A stretch of 64,000 nt of DNA from Ancylobacter rudongensis (GTDB taxonomy: Bacteria; Pseudomonadota; Alphaproteobacteria; Rhizobiales; Xanthobacteraceae): positions 62,001 to 126,000 of the forward strand of contig NZ_FMTP01000009.1 in assembly GCF_900100155.1 (NCBI RefSeq), given 5' to 3'. The translations under genes were made by a program, and so were the position numbers. Below, piece by piece: positions 1-9,718 of the stretch. The notes below the pieces were generated by a model. The model was not told the origin of the DNA and did not search any database. It saw only the letters and a program-made list of their open reading frames with translations. Within the stretch, counting starts at the first letter, position 1. Each line of letters begins with the position of its first letter.

Positions 1-1758
1 GTGGGCGACATCAAGTGGGACGATGCCCTGTACGGCTACACGATCGGCGCTGGCGACGATGCCGACCTGATCATGGATGAGCGCGACAGCGCCGCCTTCA
101 TGCCGAAGGCCCGCGTTGTCGCCGGCACGCCGATGGCCGCGACCCAGCACCCGCGCATCTCCTGGGCCAAGACGGTGATCTATGAAGGCCATGTGCGTGG
201 GCTGACCATGCGCCACCCGCTGGTGCCCGAATCCATCCGCGGCACCTTCACCGCGCTCGGCCAGCCGGAATTCATCGATTATATCTCGAAGCTCGGCGTC
301 ACCGCGCTGGAACTGCTCCCCGTCCATGCCTTCACCCAGGACCGGCATCTGCTCGACCGGGGCCTCGCCAATTACTGGGGCTACAACACGCTGAACTTCT
401 TCGCGCCGGAGCCGCGCTATCTCGGCGAAGACGGGCTCGACGCCATTGGCGAGGCGGTGGACCGGCTGCACCAGGCCGGCATCGAGATCATCCTTGACGT
501 GGTCTACAACCACACCTGCGAGGGCAACCATCTCGGCCCCACTCTGTCCTTCAAGGGCATCGACAACGCCTCCTACTACCGGCTGCTGCCCGGCAATGGC
601 CGCTATTATGACGACCTCACCGGCTGCGGGAACTCGGTCAACACCGACCATCCCCGCGTGCTGCAGATGGTGATGGATTCCTTGCGCATGTGGGCGTCGG
701 TCTACGGCATTGACGGGTTCCGCTTCGACCTCGCCACCACGCTCGGCCGCCGGCCGGAAGGCTTCGATTCCGGCCACGCCTTCTTCAACGCCATTCTCCA
801 GGACCCCACCCTTGGCGGCCTCAAGCTGATCGCCGAGCCGTGGGATGTCGGCCCCGGCGGCTACCAGCTCGGCGCCTTCCCGCCCGGCTTCTCGGAATGG
901 AACGGCGATTACCGCGACAAGGTGCGCGAGTTCTGGTGCGGCTCGGAAGGGCTGCTGCCGAGCTTCGCCACCCGCTTCGCCGCCTCGCAGGACATCTTCT
1001 CGGAAGGCCGCCGCCGGCCGTGGTCGAGCCTCAACTTCATCACCGCCCATGACGGTTTCACCCTGCACGACCTCGTCACCTATAATGACAAGCACAATGA
1101 GGCCAATGGCGAGGACAGCCGCGACGGCCATGACGACAACAAGAGCTGGAACTGCGGCGTCGAGGGCGAGACCGACGATCCCGCGATCAACGCGCTGCGT
1201 CGCCGGCAGAAGCGCAACCTGATCGCGACGCTGTTCCTCAGCCAGGGCGTGCCGATGCTGCTCGCCGGCGACGAGCGTTCCAACTCGCAGGGCGGCAACA
1301 ACAACGCCTATTGCCAGGACAACGAGATCGGCTGGGTCGACTGGTCGGATGACGACCCGGAACTGCCTGACTTCGTCGCCCGCCTCGCCGAGATCCGCAA
1401 GACCCATTCCTGTCTCTCGCGCCCGGAATTCCTCACCGGCTCGCGCAACGCGATGGGCCAGCCCGACGTCGCCTGGTTCAACAATGGCGGCACCCGCATG
1501 AGCGAGGAGAACTGGTCCGACCCGCACTCCAAATGCCTCACCCTGCGCCTCGCCCCGGTGCTGCCGGAGGAGCCCTCGCTGGTGATCATGCTCAACGCCT
1601 CGCATGTCGACGTCGATTTCGTCGCGCCGCCGGTTCAGTCCGGGCGCTGGCAGGCGATCCTGGCCACCGGCGACGATCTCGAAGGCTCCAGCCTTGAGGG
1701 CGGCGAGACCTTCGGCGTGCCGGGCCGCACACTCATTGTCTGGGAATGGCGCGCATGA
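1..1758 (+). CDS. glgX: Glycogen debranching enzyme GlgX (5' truncated by window edge)
   Basis: Hydrolyses alpha-1,6 branches of glycogen that phosphorylase has trimmed, releasing linear malto-oligosaccharides in the cytoplasm. The visible 585 residues carry the GH13 catalytic barrel: ILDVVYNHT around residue 163, the nucleophile Asp243 in [10 protein letters not shown], the acid/base Glu279 in LIAEPWD and the third carboxylate Asp351 in FITAHDGF. GlgX/TreX proteins are about 650-720 residues with an N-terminal CBM48 domain. That domain is missing here, so the GTG at base 1 is an internal codon and the true start lies outside the window. The stop overlaps the start of treZ (ATGA), so it is the first visible gene of a glgX-treZ-treY operon. 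Its linear glucans would feed TreY. Confidence 0.95.
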   Translation: MGDIKWDDALYGYTIGAGDDADLIMDERDSAAFMPKARVVAGTPMAATQHPRISWAKTVIYEGHVRGLTMRHPLVPESIRGTFTALGQPEFIDYISKLGVTALELLPVHAFTQDRHLLDRGLANYWGYNTLNFFAPEPRYLGEDGLDAIGEAVDRLHQAGIEIILDVVYNHTCEGNHLGPTLSFKGIDNASYYRLLPGNGRYYDDLTGCGNSVNTDHPRVLQMVMDSLRMWASVYGIDGFRFDLATTLGRRPEGFDSGHAFFNAILQDPTLGGLKLIAEPWDVGPGGYQLGAFPPGFSEWNGDYRDKVREFWCGSEGLLPSFATRFAASQDIFSEGRRRPWSSLNFITAHDGFTLHDLVTYNDKHNEANGEDSRDGHDDNKSWNCGVEGETDDPAINALRRRQKRNLIATLFLSQGVPMLLAGDERSNSQGGNNNAYCQDNEIGWVDWSDDDPELPDFVARLAEIRKTHSCLSRPEFLTGSRNAMGQPDVAWFNNGGTRMSEENWSDPHSKCLTLRLAPVLPEEPSLVIMLNASHVDVDFVAPPVQSGRWQAILATGDDLEGSSLEGGETFGVPGRTLIVWEWRA

Positions 1759-3533
1759 ACAGCACCCGCTTCGGTCCGATTGTCGAGGGCACGGCCACCC
1801 GCTTCCGCCTCTACGCACCGGATGCGGGCCATGTGAGTGTGGAGATCGACGGCGCCGCGCCCGTGGCGATGGAAAAGGGCGCCGATGGCTTCTTCACAGC
1901 CGGCGTGGACGGGCTCGCGGCCGGCACCCGCTATCGCTTCCGCATCGGCGAGGGGGAGGGGGCGGTCGCCGTCCCCGATCCGGCCTCGCGCGGCCAGGCG
2001 GAGGACGCCGATGGCTGGAGCCTCACACCGGCGCCGGTTGCGACGGCGGTGGGCGGGGTGTCGCGGCCCTGGCATGAGGCTGTCATCGCCGAGGTGCATG
2101 TCGGCACGGCCACGCCGGAAGGCACGTTTCGGGCGCTGATCGAGCGGCTCGACCATTACCGCGACGCTGGCTTCACCGTGATCGAGCTGATGCCGGTCGC
2201 CGATTTTCCCGGCCGCCGCAACTGGGGCTATGACGGTGTGCTGCTCTACGCCCCCGACACCGCCTATGGCACGCCCGACGATCTGCGGGCGCTGATCGAC
2301 GCCGCCCATGAGCGCGGGCTCGGCGTGATGCTGGATGTCGTCTACAACCATTTCGGTCCGAGCGGGAACTACCTGCCGCTCTACGCTAAATCCTTCTTCC
2401 GCGAGGATATCCACACCCCCTGGGGGCCGGCGATCGATCTCGAGAACGAGACCGTGCGGGCCTTCTTCACCGAAAACGCGGCCTATTGGCTCGCCGAATT
2501 CGGTTTTGACGGGCTGCGCTTCGACGCGGTGCACGCGCTGGCCACCGCCGGCGCCGAGACCTTCCTGCGCGAGATCGCGAGCGCCTGCCGCGCCGTGCGG
2601 CCGGACGCCTGGCTCGTGCTGGAAAACCACGACAACATCGCCGGCTGGATGACCCGCGACGACGATCTGTTCACCGCGCAGTGGAACGATGACTGGCACC
2701 ACGCCTTTCACGTGCTCGGCAGCGGCGAGCGCACCGGCTATTACGCCCCCTATGGCAAGGACGTGGTGGCGGCCGCCGGCCGGGCGCTGAGCGAGGGCTT
2801 CGTGTTCCAGGGCGAGCCCTATCCCGATGACGGCGGCCACCCGCGTGGCACCGCCAGCACGGGCCTCGCGCCCGACGCCTTTGTCAGTTTTGTGCAGAAT
2901 CACGACCATATCGGCAACCGCCCGCTGGGCGATCGGCTAGCGGCCAGCCTTGCGCCGGAGCGGCTGGCCTTCCTGCGCTTCGTGCTGATGCTCTCGCCGG
3001 CGATTCCGCTGCTGTTCCAGGGCGAGGAAGCGCTGCTGCCCACGCCCTTCCCGTTCTTCTGCGACTTCGAGGGCGAACTGGCAGAGGCGGTGCGCAAGGG
3101 TCGCCGCAGCGAATTCGCCGACTTCTTCGATGCCCATGGCGAGAGCTTCCCCGATCCGCTGAGCGAGGCGACCTTCTTTTCCGCCAAGCTGAAGGCCGAG
3201 GACATGCGCACCCCGCAGGCGCGGGCGGAACTCGATGCCTTCCACCGGCTGGCCGAGCAGCGCCGCCGGCTGGTCTGGCCGCTCACCGCCAGCCCCTATC
3301 GCGGCAGTGATTTGGTGCGGACCGGGGAGGCGCTGCGCGTCGCATGGCACTATGGCGCCGGCACGCTGGTCATGGTGCTGAATGGCGGCAAGGAGCGCGT
3401 GCGGATCGACCCGCAGACCAGCCTTCCCGGCATGCCGGCCGGCGCCAGCATTGGCGGCGTGATCCATGAGGCGGAAGGGCAGCTGACGCTCGACCCCTTC
3501 GCCGCCGCCCTCTGGAGCCTTGCCGCCGCATGA
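1755..3533 (+). CDS. treZ: Malto-oligosyltrehalose trehalohydrolase TreZ
   Basis: Cleaves the alpha-1,4 bond next to the terminal trehalose of maltooligosyl trehalose, releasing free trehalose. The 592-residue protein has an N-terminal beta-sandwich (about 1-100) and a GH13 barrel. The catalytic carboxylates sit in GLRFDAVHAL, WLVLENHDN and FVQNHDHIGNR, and the family signature FNWGYD appears as NWGYDGVLLYAP. I chose the ATG at 1755 because it overlaps the glgX stop by 4 bases; an in-frame ATG at 1746 would add three residues. The 3' end overlaps treY, again by ATGA. Together with GlgX and TreY this is the glycogen-to-trehalose route, typical of osmotic or desiccation protection. Confidence 0.95.
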   Translation: MNSTRFGPIVEGTATRFRLYAPDAGHVSVEIDGAAPVAMEKGADGFFTAGVDGLAAGTRYRFRIGEGEGAVAVPDPASRGQAEDADGWSLTPAPVATAVGGVSRPWHEAVIAEVHVGTATPEGTFRALIERLDHYRDAGFTVIELMPVADFPGRRNWGYDGVLLYAPDTAYGTPDDLRALIDAAHERGLGVMLDVVYNHFGPSGNYLPLYAKSFFREDIHTPWGPAIDLENETVRAFFTENAAYWLAEFGFDGLRFDAVHALATAGAETFLREIASACRAVRPDAWLVLENHDNIAGWMTRDDDLFTAQWNDDWHHAFHVLGSGERTGYYAPYGKDVVAAAGRALSEGFVFQGEPYPDDGGHPRGTASTGLAPDAFVSFVQNHDHIGNRPLGDRLAASLAPERLAFLRFVLMLSPAIPLLFQGEEALLPTPFPFFCDFEGELAEAVRKGRRSEFADFFDAHGESFPDPLSEATFFSAKLKAEDMRTPQARAELDAFHRLAEQRRRLVWPLTASPYRGSDLVRTGEALRVAWHYGAGTLVMVLNGGKERVRIDPQTSLPGMPAGASIGGVIHEAEGQLTLDPFAAALWSLAAA

Positions 3534-6079
3534 ACCCCGCCCTCCGCGCAACCTATCGCTTCCAGTTCCATCGCGGCTTCACCTTTGCCGATGCGCAGGC
3601 GCAGGTGCCCTATCTCGCTGATCTGGGCGTCAGCCATCTCTATGCCTCGCCGATCACCATGGCGGTGCCGGGCTCCACTCATGGCTATGACGTCGCCGAC
3701 CCGACCCGGATCAACCCGGAACTGGGTGGGGAGGAGGGCTTTGTCCGCCTTGCCGATGCGCTGGCGGCGCGGGGCATGGGCGTGGTGCTCGACATCGTGC
3801 CCAACCACATGGCGGCCTCCAGCCACAACCCGTTCTGGCTCGACATGATGGAAGCGGGCCCGGGCTCGGCCGCCGCCCGTGTGTTCGATGTGAAATGGGA
3901 AAGCGGCCGGCTGCTGCTGCCGGTGCTGGGCGATCCGCTCAAGGCGACGCTGGAGGCCGGGGCGCTGTCGCTGCGCGCCGATTACGGTCTCGGACGGATC
4001 AACGTCGCCTATGCCGACCATGTGTTCCCAGTGCGGGCGGAAACGGTGGCGGGGCTGCTGCGCGCGGCCGGCCTTGCCGCCGCCGCCGACTGTTTTGCCG
4101 TGGTGGAAGGCGGATCGGACGACACCGGAAGAGGCGCGGCCCGCGCCGTTCTCACCGGCCTCGACGCTGCCGGGCGGCGGGCGCTGGAGGCGGTGTTGGC
4201 GCAGGCCGATCTCGCCGCCGTGCTGGAGGCGCAGCATTGGCGTCTCGCCTGGTGGCGTACCGCCGCGCATGATCTCAATTACCGCCGCTTCTTCAACATC
4301 ACCGATCTCGCCGGCGTCCGGGTCGAGGACCCCGAGGTGTTCGACCTCGTCCACCGCCTGCCGCTGGACCTGATCCGGCGCGGGATGGTGCACGGGCTGC
4401 GGATCGACCACATCGACGGGCTGGTCGACCCCGCCGGTTATTGCGAGCGGCTGCGGGCCATGGTGGGTCCCGATGTGCCGCTGCTGGTGGAGAAGATCCT
4501 TGAGCCGGGCGAGGTGCTGCGTCCCTGGCCGATAGAAGGCACCACCGGCTATGAACGGCTGAACGACATCAACGCGCTGTTCGTCGATCCGGAGGGCTAT
4601 GGCGCCTTTGAGGCGGCGCTGCGGGCGCGTCACCTTCTCGTCGGCGCGCTGCCCGAGCGCCTCGCGGGCGCCAAGCGGCAGGTGCTGGAGGCGAGCCTCA
4701 AGGCGGAAGTGGACGTGCTGGCGATGCTGGCGCGCGATGGGCTCGACGCCGCGATGATCGCGGGTGACCTCACCGACGCGGCGATTCGCGATGGCGTGGT
4801 GGCGCTGCTCGCCCATTGCCCGGTCTATCGCTCCTATGCGACCCCCAAAGGCCATGCGCCCGAGGATGTCGCGATCTGGCAGGAAATCCGCGCCCGCATC
4901 GACGCCACCGAGAACCCGCTCACCGCCGCGGCGGCCGCGTTGCTGCTCGATCGGCTGGAGCACCCCGAGCGGCCGAGCGATCATGAGTTTCGCTCGCGCT
5001 TCCAGCAGCTCAGCGGACCGGCCATTGCCAAGGGCTTCGAGGATACCGAGCTTTACCGCTTCCCGGTGCTGCTCTGCGCCAATGAGGTCGGCGGCAGCCT
5101 CGACCACCCCGCCCGCAGTGCGCAGGAGATGCACGCGATTTGTGAGGCGCGCGCGCGAGCGGGCGCGGTCGATCTCATCCCGCTGGCGACGCACGACACC
5201 AAGCGCGGCCCCGGACCCCGCGCGCGCCTCGCTGCATTGAGCGGCCAACCCGAGGCGTGGCTAGCGTTCTGCGAGGCGGCGGAGGCGCTCATTTCGCCGC
5301 TGCGGCGCGAGGAGGCGGGCATCGCACTGCCCGACGCGCTCGACACCCACATGATCCTCCAGACGCTGGTGTCCGCCTGGCCGATCACGGCGGAGCGGAT
5401 GGAGACCTATCTCACCAAGGCGCTGCGCGAGGCCAAGCGCCACAGCAATTGGGAAACGCCCAATGAGCCCTATGAAGAGGCGAGCCTCGGCTTTGCCCGG
5501 GCGCTGGTCGAGGCGCCGGAGGCGACGGAATTCCGTGCCCGGCTCGCGGCGTTCGTCACCGCGCTGGCCCCCGCCGGGCGTCTCGTTGGGCTCGGCCAGC
5601 TCATTCTCCAGCACACGCTGCCGGGCACGCCTGACATCTATCAGGGCACCGAATTCCGCGATTTCTCGCTGGTCGACCCCGATAATCGCCGCCCGGTGGA
5701 CTGGGGGGCACGGGCGCAGGCGCTGGCGGGGCGTGCGGCCACTCTCGACCCCGACGATGCCGCCACTTTCCAGCTGACGCGGGACTTGCTGGCGCTGCGC
5801 GCGCGCAACCCGGCGCTGATGCGCGGCGATTATCGCCCGCTTGATATCGCGTCCTCGGCCGCACCCTCGCCCTGGGGCTGGTTCGGCTTCGAGCGCCGGC
5901 ACGGGGCCCATGCCGTGCGGGTGGTGCTGCCGACCCGCATCCCGGCGGCGGGCGCGCCGCTGGATGACCTGATCGAATGGCTTGGCGAGTGGCTCGGCGA
6001 CGGCTGGCGGCCGGTGGAGGGCCATGTCTTCAGCGCCGACGCACCATTCCTGCTAGCGGAAAGCGGGCCGAAGGGCTGA
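3530..6079 (+). CDS. treY: Malto-oligosyltrehalose synthase TreY
   Basis: Rearranges the reducing-end alpha-1,4 bond of a malto-oligosaccharide into the alpha,alpha-1,1 bond of trehalose; TreZ then removes the trehalose unit. The protein has 849 residues, longer than many TreY proteins (about 700-850). It has the N-terminal YRFQFHRGFTFADA motif, VLDIVPNHMA, GLRIDHIDGLVDP with the nucleophile, and LVEKILEPGE with the acid/base Glu. The third catalytic region reads HDTKRG then PGP at residues 561-563 then RARL, where the family usually has a Glu-Asp pair (KRGEDxRAR type). The start ATG overlaps the treZ stop. Gene order and overlaps argue for one operon. It converges on the next gene with 3 bases between stops. 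Confidence 0.95.
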   Translation: MNPALRATYRFQFHRGFTFADAQAQVPYLADLGVSHLYASPITMAVPGSTHGYDVADPTRINPELGGEEGFVRLADALAARGMGVVLDIVPNHMAASSHNPFWLDMMEAGPGSAAARVFDVKWESGRLLLPVLGDPLKATLEAGALSLRADYGLGRINVAYADHVFPVRAETVAGLLRAAGLAAAADCFAVVEGGSDDTGRGAARAVLTGLDAAGRRALEAVLAQADLAAVLEAQHWRLAWWRTAAHDLNYRRFFNITDLAGVRVEDPEVFDLVHRLPLDLIRRGMVHGLRIDHIDGLVDPAGYCERLRAMVGPDVPLLVEKILEPGEVLRPWPIEGTTGYERLNDINALFVDPEGYGAFEAALRARHLLVGALPERLAGAKRQVLEASLKAEVDVLAMLARDGLDAAMIAGDLTDAAIRDGVVALLAHCPVYRSYATPKGHAPEDVAIWQEIRARIDATENPLTAAAAALLLDRLEHPERPSDHEFRSRFQQLSGPAIAKGFEDTELYRFPVLLCANEVGGSLDHPARSAQEMHAICEARARAGAVDLIPLATHDTKRGPGPRARLAALSGQPEAWLAFCEAAEALISPLRREEAGIALPDALDTHMILQTLVSAWPITAERMETYLTKALREAKRHSNWETPNEPYEEASLGFARALVEAPEATEFRARLAAFVTALAPAGRLVGLGQLILQHTLPGTPDIYQGTEFRDFSLVDPDNRRPVDWGARAQALAGRAATLDPDDAATFQLTRDLLALRARNPALMRGDYRPLDIASSAAPSPWGWFGFERRHGAHAVRVVLPTRIPAAGAPLDDLIEWLGEWLGDGWRPVEGHVFSADAPFLLAESGPKG

Positions 6080-6082
6080 ACG

Positions 6083-7042
6083 TCAGCCCGCCGGCCGCCG
6101 CAGGAACGCGAACACGCCGATCACGCTGCGCAGCGCGATCCAGCCGATGATGGCATTGCCGGCGATGAACAGCGCCAGCGCCATCTGCGTCACCGGCTCG
6201 CCCGCGCCCTGTTCCGTGAGCTTCAGCGCCGCAAGCGGCAGGGTGGCGACGCCGAACGTGTAGCCCCAGGCGCCGGGGCCGAAGGGCTGCTGGCGCAGCC
6301 ATGGCACAAGTCGGGCCATCACCAGCGCGAGAAAGCAGCCATAGCCGAACAGAGCGAGGGCGACCTTGTCGGCTGGCCCCGGCGTCAGTGTGAGATAGGC
6401 GACGCAGGCCACCGCCGGCGGCGCCAGCTCCATGCCGAGGCTGGAGCGCTGCGCGGCCGGCAGCGTGTGCTGGAACAGGCGGGTGATGAACACCGATTCC
6501 ATCGACAGCCACGACATCACCCCCATGCCGAAGAACATCCAGCCGAGCGCCGTCTGGCCGAAGGTGGCGCAGGCGATGGCGCCGACCAGCCCACCGCCGA
6601 CGGTGGGGAGATAGAGGATCGGCGTCACCTCCTGCGGGACGCGCCCGCCCTGCCAGAGGCCGCCGACGCTCCAGGCGGCATAGAGCGCCACACCCGCCGT
6701 CCCCGCGATGAACAGGCTCCAGCCAAGCAGCGGCACATGCGGGCCGATGGCGATGGCGGCGATCAGGGTCGAGACCGGCGCCAGCGCGGCGATGAGGCCT
6801 TGCGCGGGATGGTTCAGCTCCGCGCGTGCCGCGCCGGGATGGAGCAGCCATTTCAGGGCGTAGAGAACGCTCCACAGCAGCCAGAGCCCGAAGGCAAGGA
6901 CCGCCAGGGCCTCGCCGATCAGCATGGGCGCGCCCCACAGTCGCGTCGCCATGCGCCAGCCATTGGCGAGGCCGCCAATGCCGAGCACACTGCCGAAGAA
7001 CATCGGGCGCATATGAAGGAGAAAGGACGTCACGAGGGGCAC
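6083..7042 (-). CDS. TDT/SLAC1-family transporter (TehA-like)
   Basis: A 319-residue integral membrane protein of about ten hydrophobic segments, matching the tellurite-resistance/dicarboxylate transporter (TDT, SLAC1-like) family in length and pattern. An early FFGSVLGIGGLANGWR segment and regular helix pairs support this. Members move anions such as C4-dicarboxylates, sulfite or chloride; the substrate cannot be read from sequence. The start is uncertain: the GTG at 7042 has no clear ribosome binding site, and an internal ATG at 7012 (MRPMFFGSV) would give a family-like N-terminus. It lies between the trehalose operon (convergent) and the phn genes (same strand, about 60 bases away) with no functional link apparent. 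Confidence 0.8.
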   Translation of the reverse strand: MPLVTSFLLHMRPMFFGSVLGIGGLANGWRMATRLWGAPMLIGEALAVLAFGLWLLWSVLYALKWLLHPGAARAELNHPAQGLIAALAPVSTLIAAIAIGPHVPLLGWSLFIAGTAGVALYAAWSVGGLWQGGRVPQEVTPILYLPTVGGGLVGAIACATFGQTALGWMFFGMGVMSWLSMESVFITRLFQHTLPAAQRSSLGMELAPPAVACVAYLTLTPGPADKVALALFGYGCFLALVMARLVPWLRQQPFGPGAWGYTFGVATLPLAALKLTEQGAGEPVTQMALALFIAGNAIIGWIALRSVIGVFAFLRRPAG

Positions 7043-7078
7043 CTGTCGCTTGAGCGGCGAGCTTTACCCCATCGCGGT

Positions 7079-7098
7079 GGCGGAATGCACCTTCCGCC
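7079..7098 (-). terminator. Hairpin after phnE
   Basis: Perfect 7-bp stem (GGCGGAA with TTCCGCC) and a 6-base loop, starting 4 bases beyond the phnE stop codon on the minus strand. There is no run of T after it, so it may act as an mRNA 3'-end stabiliser or a weak terminator for the phn operon. Confidence 0.4.
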
Positions 7099-7101
7099 CG
7101 C

Positions 7102-7932
7102 CTATTGGAACTTCGCCCGCAGCCGGTCGGTCAGGAATTCCATCGCCAGCACGATGATGAAGATGGCGAGGATGATCGCCGAGGCGTTGCGGTATTGGAA
7201 CAGGTCGAACGCCACTTTCAGCTCCTGCCCGATGCCGCCGGCGCCGACGAGGCCGAGCACCACCGAGGCCCGCACCGCCTTTTCCAGCGCGAAGAGCGAG
7301 GAGTTGATCAGCGTCGGCATCACGTCCGGCAGGATCGCCCCGCACAGCACGGTGACGCGATTGGCGCCGATGGCGTGCAGCGCCTCCTGCGGCTTCTTGT
7401 CGGCCTCCTCCATCGCCTCGGCGAAGAAGCGGCCGCAAAAGCCGATCGTGTCGACGACGATCGTCATCGTGCCGGCCACCGCGCCGAGGCCGAGCGTCGA
7501 GACGAACAGCAGCGCCCAGACGAGGTCCGGCACGGTGCGGAACAGCGAGATCAGCGCGCGCGGAAAATGCCGGAAGGCGCCAAGCGGCGAGATGCCCCGC
7601 GCCGCCAGCCAGCCCATCGGCAGGCTGATAACGACACCGAACACCGTGCCGACCAGCGCGATCTGCAGCGTCTCCAGGATGCGCCAGCCCATGCGCTGGA
7701 GAAAGCCGGGGTCGGTGTTGGGTGGCAGCATCCGCCCCACCAGCTCGGCCATGCGCGGCAGGCCGTTGGCGAGCTTTTCCGGCGAGGGCGCGACCTGCCC
7801 CATCGAGACGAGGAACAACGCCCCGACCACCACCAGAACGGTGAAGGACAGCGGCGAGATCGAGGGGAGGCGCGAGGGGGGAAGCGCGCGGGGCAGGGTG
7901 GGCGAGGTGGTGCTAGCCATGGAACACGCCAT
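7102..7932 (-). CDS. phnE: Phosphonate ABC transporter permease PhnE
   Basis: Inner-membrane channel subunit of the PhnCDE phosphonate/phosphate-ester importer. The 276-residue protein has a cytoplasmic N-terminus, about six hydrophobic helices and the binding-protein-dependent permease region with EALHAIGANRVTVLCGAILP, the EAA-like loop that contacts the ATPase. The LFRTVPDLVWALLFVSTLGLG stretch is typical of PhnE proteins. The ATG at 7932 overlaps the end of phnC by 20 bases; an in-frame ATG at 7920 is an alternative. It is the last gene of phnD-phnC-phnE. Confidence 0.92.
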   Translation of the reverse strand: MACSMASTTSPTLPRALPPSRLPSISPLSFTVLVVVGALFLVSMGQVAPSPEKLANGLPRMAELVGRMLPPNTDPGFLQRMGWRILETLQIALVGTVFGVVISLPMGWLAARGISPLGAFRHFPRALISLFRTVPDLVWALLFVSTLGLGAVAGTMTIVVDTIGFCGRFFAEAMEEADKKPQEALHAIGANRVTVLCGAILPDVMPTLINSSLFALEKAVRASVVLGLVGAGGIGQELKVAFDLFQYRNASAIILAIFIIVLAMEFLTDRLRAKFQ

Positions 7933-8776
7933 CCATATCGCGCAGGGAGACCCGCGTAGTGGGCCGGTCGAAATGCACCTTGCCGTCCTTCAGGGCGACG
8001 ATGCGGTCGGAATAGTCGAGCGCGTGCTGCATGTCGTGGGTGGTGTAGACGAGGGTGATCCCGTGATCGCGCGCCAGCTCGGAGAAGATCCGCATGATGT
8101 CGCGCCCGACCGCCGGGTCGAGGCTGGCCGCCGGTTCGTCGGCGATCAGCAGCCGCGGGCGGCGGATCAGCGCGCGGGCGATGGCGACGCGCTGGGCCTG
8201 CCCGCCGGAGAGCTGGTCGGCGCGGGCGCTTGCCTTGTCGGCAAGGCGCACCTCGGCCAGCACCGCCATCGCCTCCTCGCGCCATTCCTGCCGGGCGAGG
8301 GCGTGGTGCCAGGCGCGCCAGCTGCCGGGCAGGCCGAGCTTGCCCTGGATGACATTGGTGAGCACCGATTGCCGCCCGACCAGGCCGTGGTTCTGGAACA
8401 CGAAGCCGATCTGCCGGCGCAGCCGGGTCAGCTGGGCGGCGTTGGGCGCGGCCAGAAAACGCTCGCCCAGCGTGGTGATCTCGCCGTGGGTCGAGGGCAG
8501 CAGGCCGATCAGGCATTTGAGCAGGGTCGACTTGCCGGCGCCGTTGGAGCCGATCAGCGCCACGCGCTGGTCGGCGCGGATGTCGAGATCGACCCCGGCG
8601 AACACGGCCTGCCCGTTGGGATAGGTCTTGGCGAGGCCGCGCGCGCCGATGATCTGCGGGGCGAGGACCGGCGCCGGCGGCTTCACCAGCGGGCCGATCG
8701 GCGGGTTGCCGGTGTTAGCCGGGCGCAGACCGGCGAGGGGCGGCACGGGAACGTGCTCGGTCGGAACGCGCTCCAT
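7913..8776 (-). CDS. phnC: Phosphonate ABC transporter ATP-binding protein PhnC
   Basis: ATPase of the phosphonate importer. Of 287 residues, the first 45 or so are a Pro-rich extension, followed by an ABC domain: Walker A GSNGAGKSTLLK, Q-loop IGFVFQNHGLVGRQ, signature [15 protein letters not shown], Walker B RLLIADEPAASLD and the switch His in VYTTHDM. I placed the start at the ATG at 8776, which has GGAGG five bases upstream; an upstream in-frame GTG at 8791 overlaps that site. It is separated from phnD by a strong stem-loop and overlaps phnE. Confidence 0.93.
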   Translation of the reverse strand: MERVPTEHVPVPPLAGLRPANTGNPPIGPLVKPPAPVLAPQIIGARGLAKTYPNGQAVFAGVDLDIRADQRVALIGSNGAGKSTLLKCLIGLLPSTHGEITTLGERFLAAPNAAQLTRLRRQIGFVFQNHGLVGRQSVLTNVIQGKLGLPGSWRAWHHALARQEWREEAMAVLAEVRLADKASARADQLSGGQAQRVAIARALIRRPRLLIADEPAASLDPAVGRDIMRIFSELARDHGITLVYTTHDMQHALDYSDRIVALKDGKVHFDRPTTRVSLRDMDGVFHG

Positions 8777-8802
8777 GGCGGCCTCCATCACGAACGAAAA
8801 GA

Positions 8803-8835
8803 AGCGCCGGACGGGAGCAAGGCCCGTCCGGCGCT
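8803..8835 (-). terminator. Intercistronic stem-loop with T tract between phnD and phnC
   Basis: Perfect 13-bp stem (8803-8815 with 8823-8835, core GCGCCGGACGGG) with a 7-base loop, followed on the minus strand by TTCTTTTCGTT. This has the form of a Rho-independent terminator, but it sits between phnD and phnC in the same operon. It probably works as a partial terminator or 3' stabiliser that makes the binding protein more abundant than the transporter. Confidence 0.7.
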
Positions 8836-8847
8836 GGGGTGAGGGGG

Positions 8848-9705
8848 TCAGTTGATGAAGGAACCGAAATTCTCGATACCGATGGTGCGGTACATCGAGC
8901 GGACATAGTCGTAATCGCTGTCCTTCACGTCGGTAATGAAGATGCCACCCTTGAACTTCTGGTTGTCATCGCCCTGCAGCACCGCGCCCATCAGCTCGTT
9001 GCCATGCTTGAGGAAGGCCTCGCGCACCTTCACGAACACCTCCTCGGGAATGTCCTTGCGGGCGACGAGGATGTCGTTGGGCAGGTCGCGGCCACGGGCG
9101 ACGACGGCGAAGGCGGCGTTGGGGAACGCCTTGCGGATCGAGTTGAGGTGGCCGTAGTTCAGGCCGATGGCGGCGATGTCGCCACGGATCAGCGCTTCCG
9201 CAGCGACGTTGCGGGAGATGATGACGCCCTCATAATCCTTGCCGTACATGATGCCGAAATCGGCCAGCACCTGCGCCGGGCCGAGATGCTGCGAGGTCGA
9301 GCCGACCGAGCCGAAGGACACCTTCTTGCCCTTGAGGTCGTCGATGCTGCGAATCGGGCCGTTCGCCAGCACGGCGATCTGCGCGAAATAGTCCGGGCGC
9401 TGCCAGGCGACGACGATGCGCGGGTCGCTGAGCTGCTTCATGACCACATATTCGGCCGGGCCGGTGAGCACCAGCTCGACATGGCCGGAATTCATCGCCT
9501 CGACGGCGGCGGTGCGCGAGCTGACCGGGATCAGCTCGATGTCGAGCCCGGTGAGCTTCGACAGCTCCTTCTGGAAGCCGCCGAACTCCTGCTGCAGCGC
9601 CTCCAGGCCTTCAATGTCGGTGACGGCGAAACGAACGGGTTCGGCCGTCGCCGCGAAGGCCGTCGCCAGGGTGATGGCGAGGGCGGAAACAAGCTTGCGA
9701 AACAT
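8848..9705 (-). CDS. phnD: Phosphonate ABC transporter substrate-binding protein PhnD
   Basis: Periplasmic protein that captures phosphonates or related esters for PhnCE. The 285 residues begin with a Sec signal peptide (FRKLVSALAITLATAFAATA, cleavage likely after residue 21) followed by a type II binding fold with the family segments KVSFGSVGSTSQHLGPAQVL and VELVLTGPAEYVVM. The start at 9705 has AGGGG seven bases upstream. The reading frame stays open further upstream, but those codons lie over the operator region and phnM and are not part of the gene. It is first in the operon, divergent from phnM, with two PhnF-type sites immediately before it. Confidence 0.93.
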   Translation of the reverse strand: MFRKLVSALAITLATAFAATAEPVRFAVTDIEGLEALQQEFGGFQKELSKLTGLDIELIPVSSRTAAVEAMNSGHVELVLTGPAEYVVMKQLSDPRIVVAWQRPDYFAQIAVLANGPIRSIDDLKGKKVSFGSVGSTSQHLGPAQVLADFGIMYGKDYEGVIISRNVAAEALIRGDIAAIGLNYGHLNSIRKAFPNAAFAVVARGRDLPNDILVARKDIPEEVFVKVREAFLKHGNELMGAVLQGDDNQKFKGGIFITDVKDSDYDYVRSMYRTIGIENFGSFIN

Positions 9706-9718
9706 TTTGTGCCCCTTG

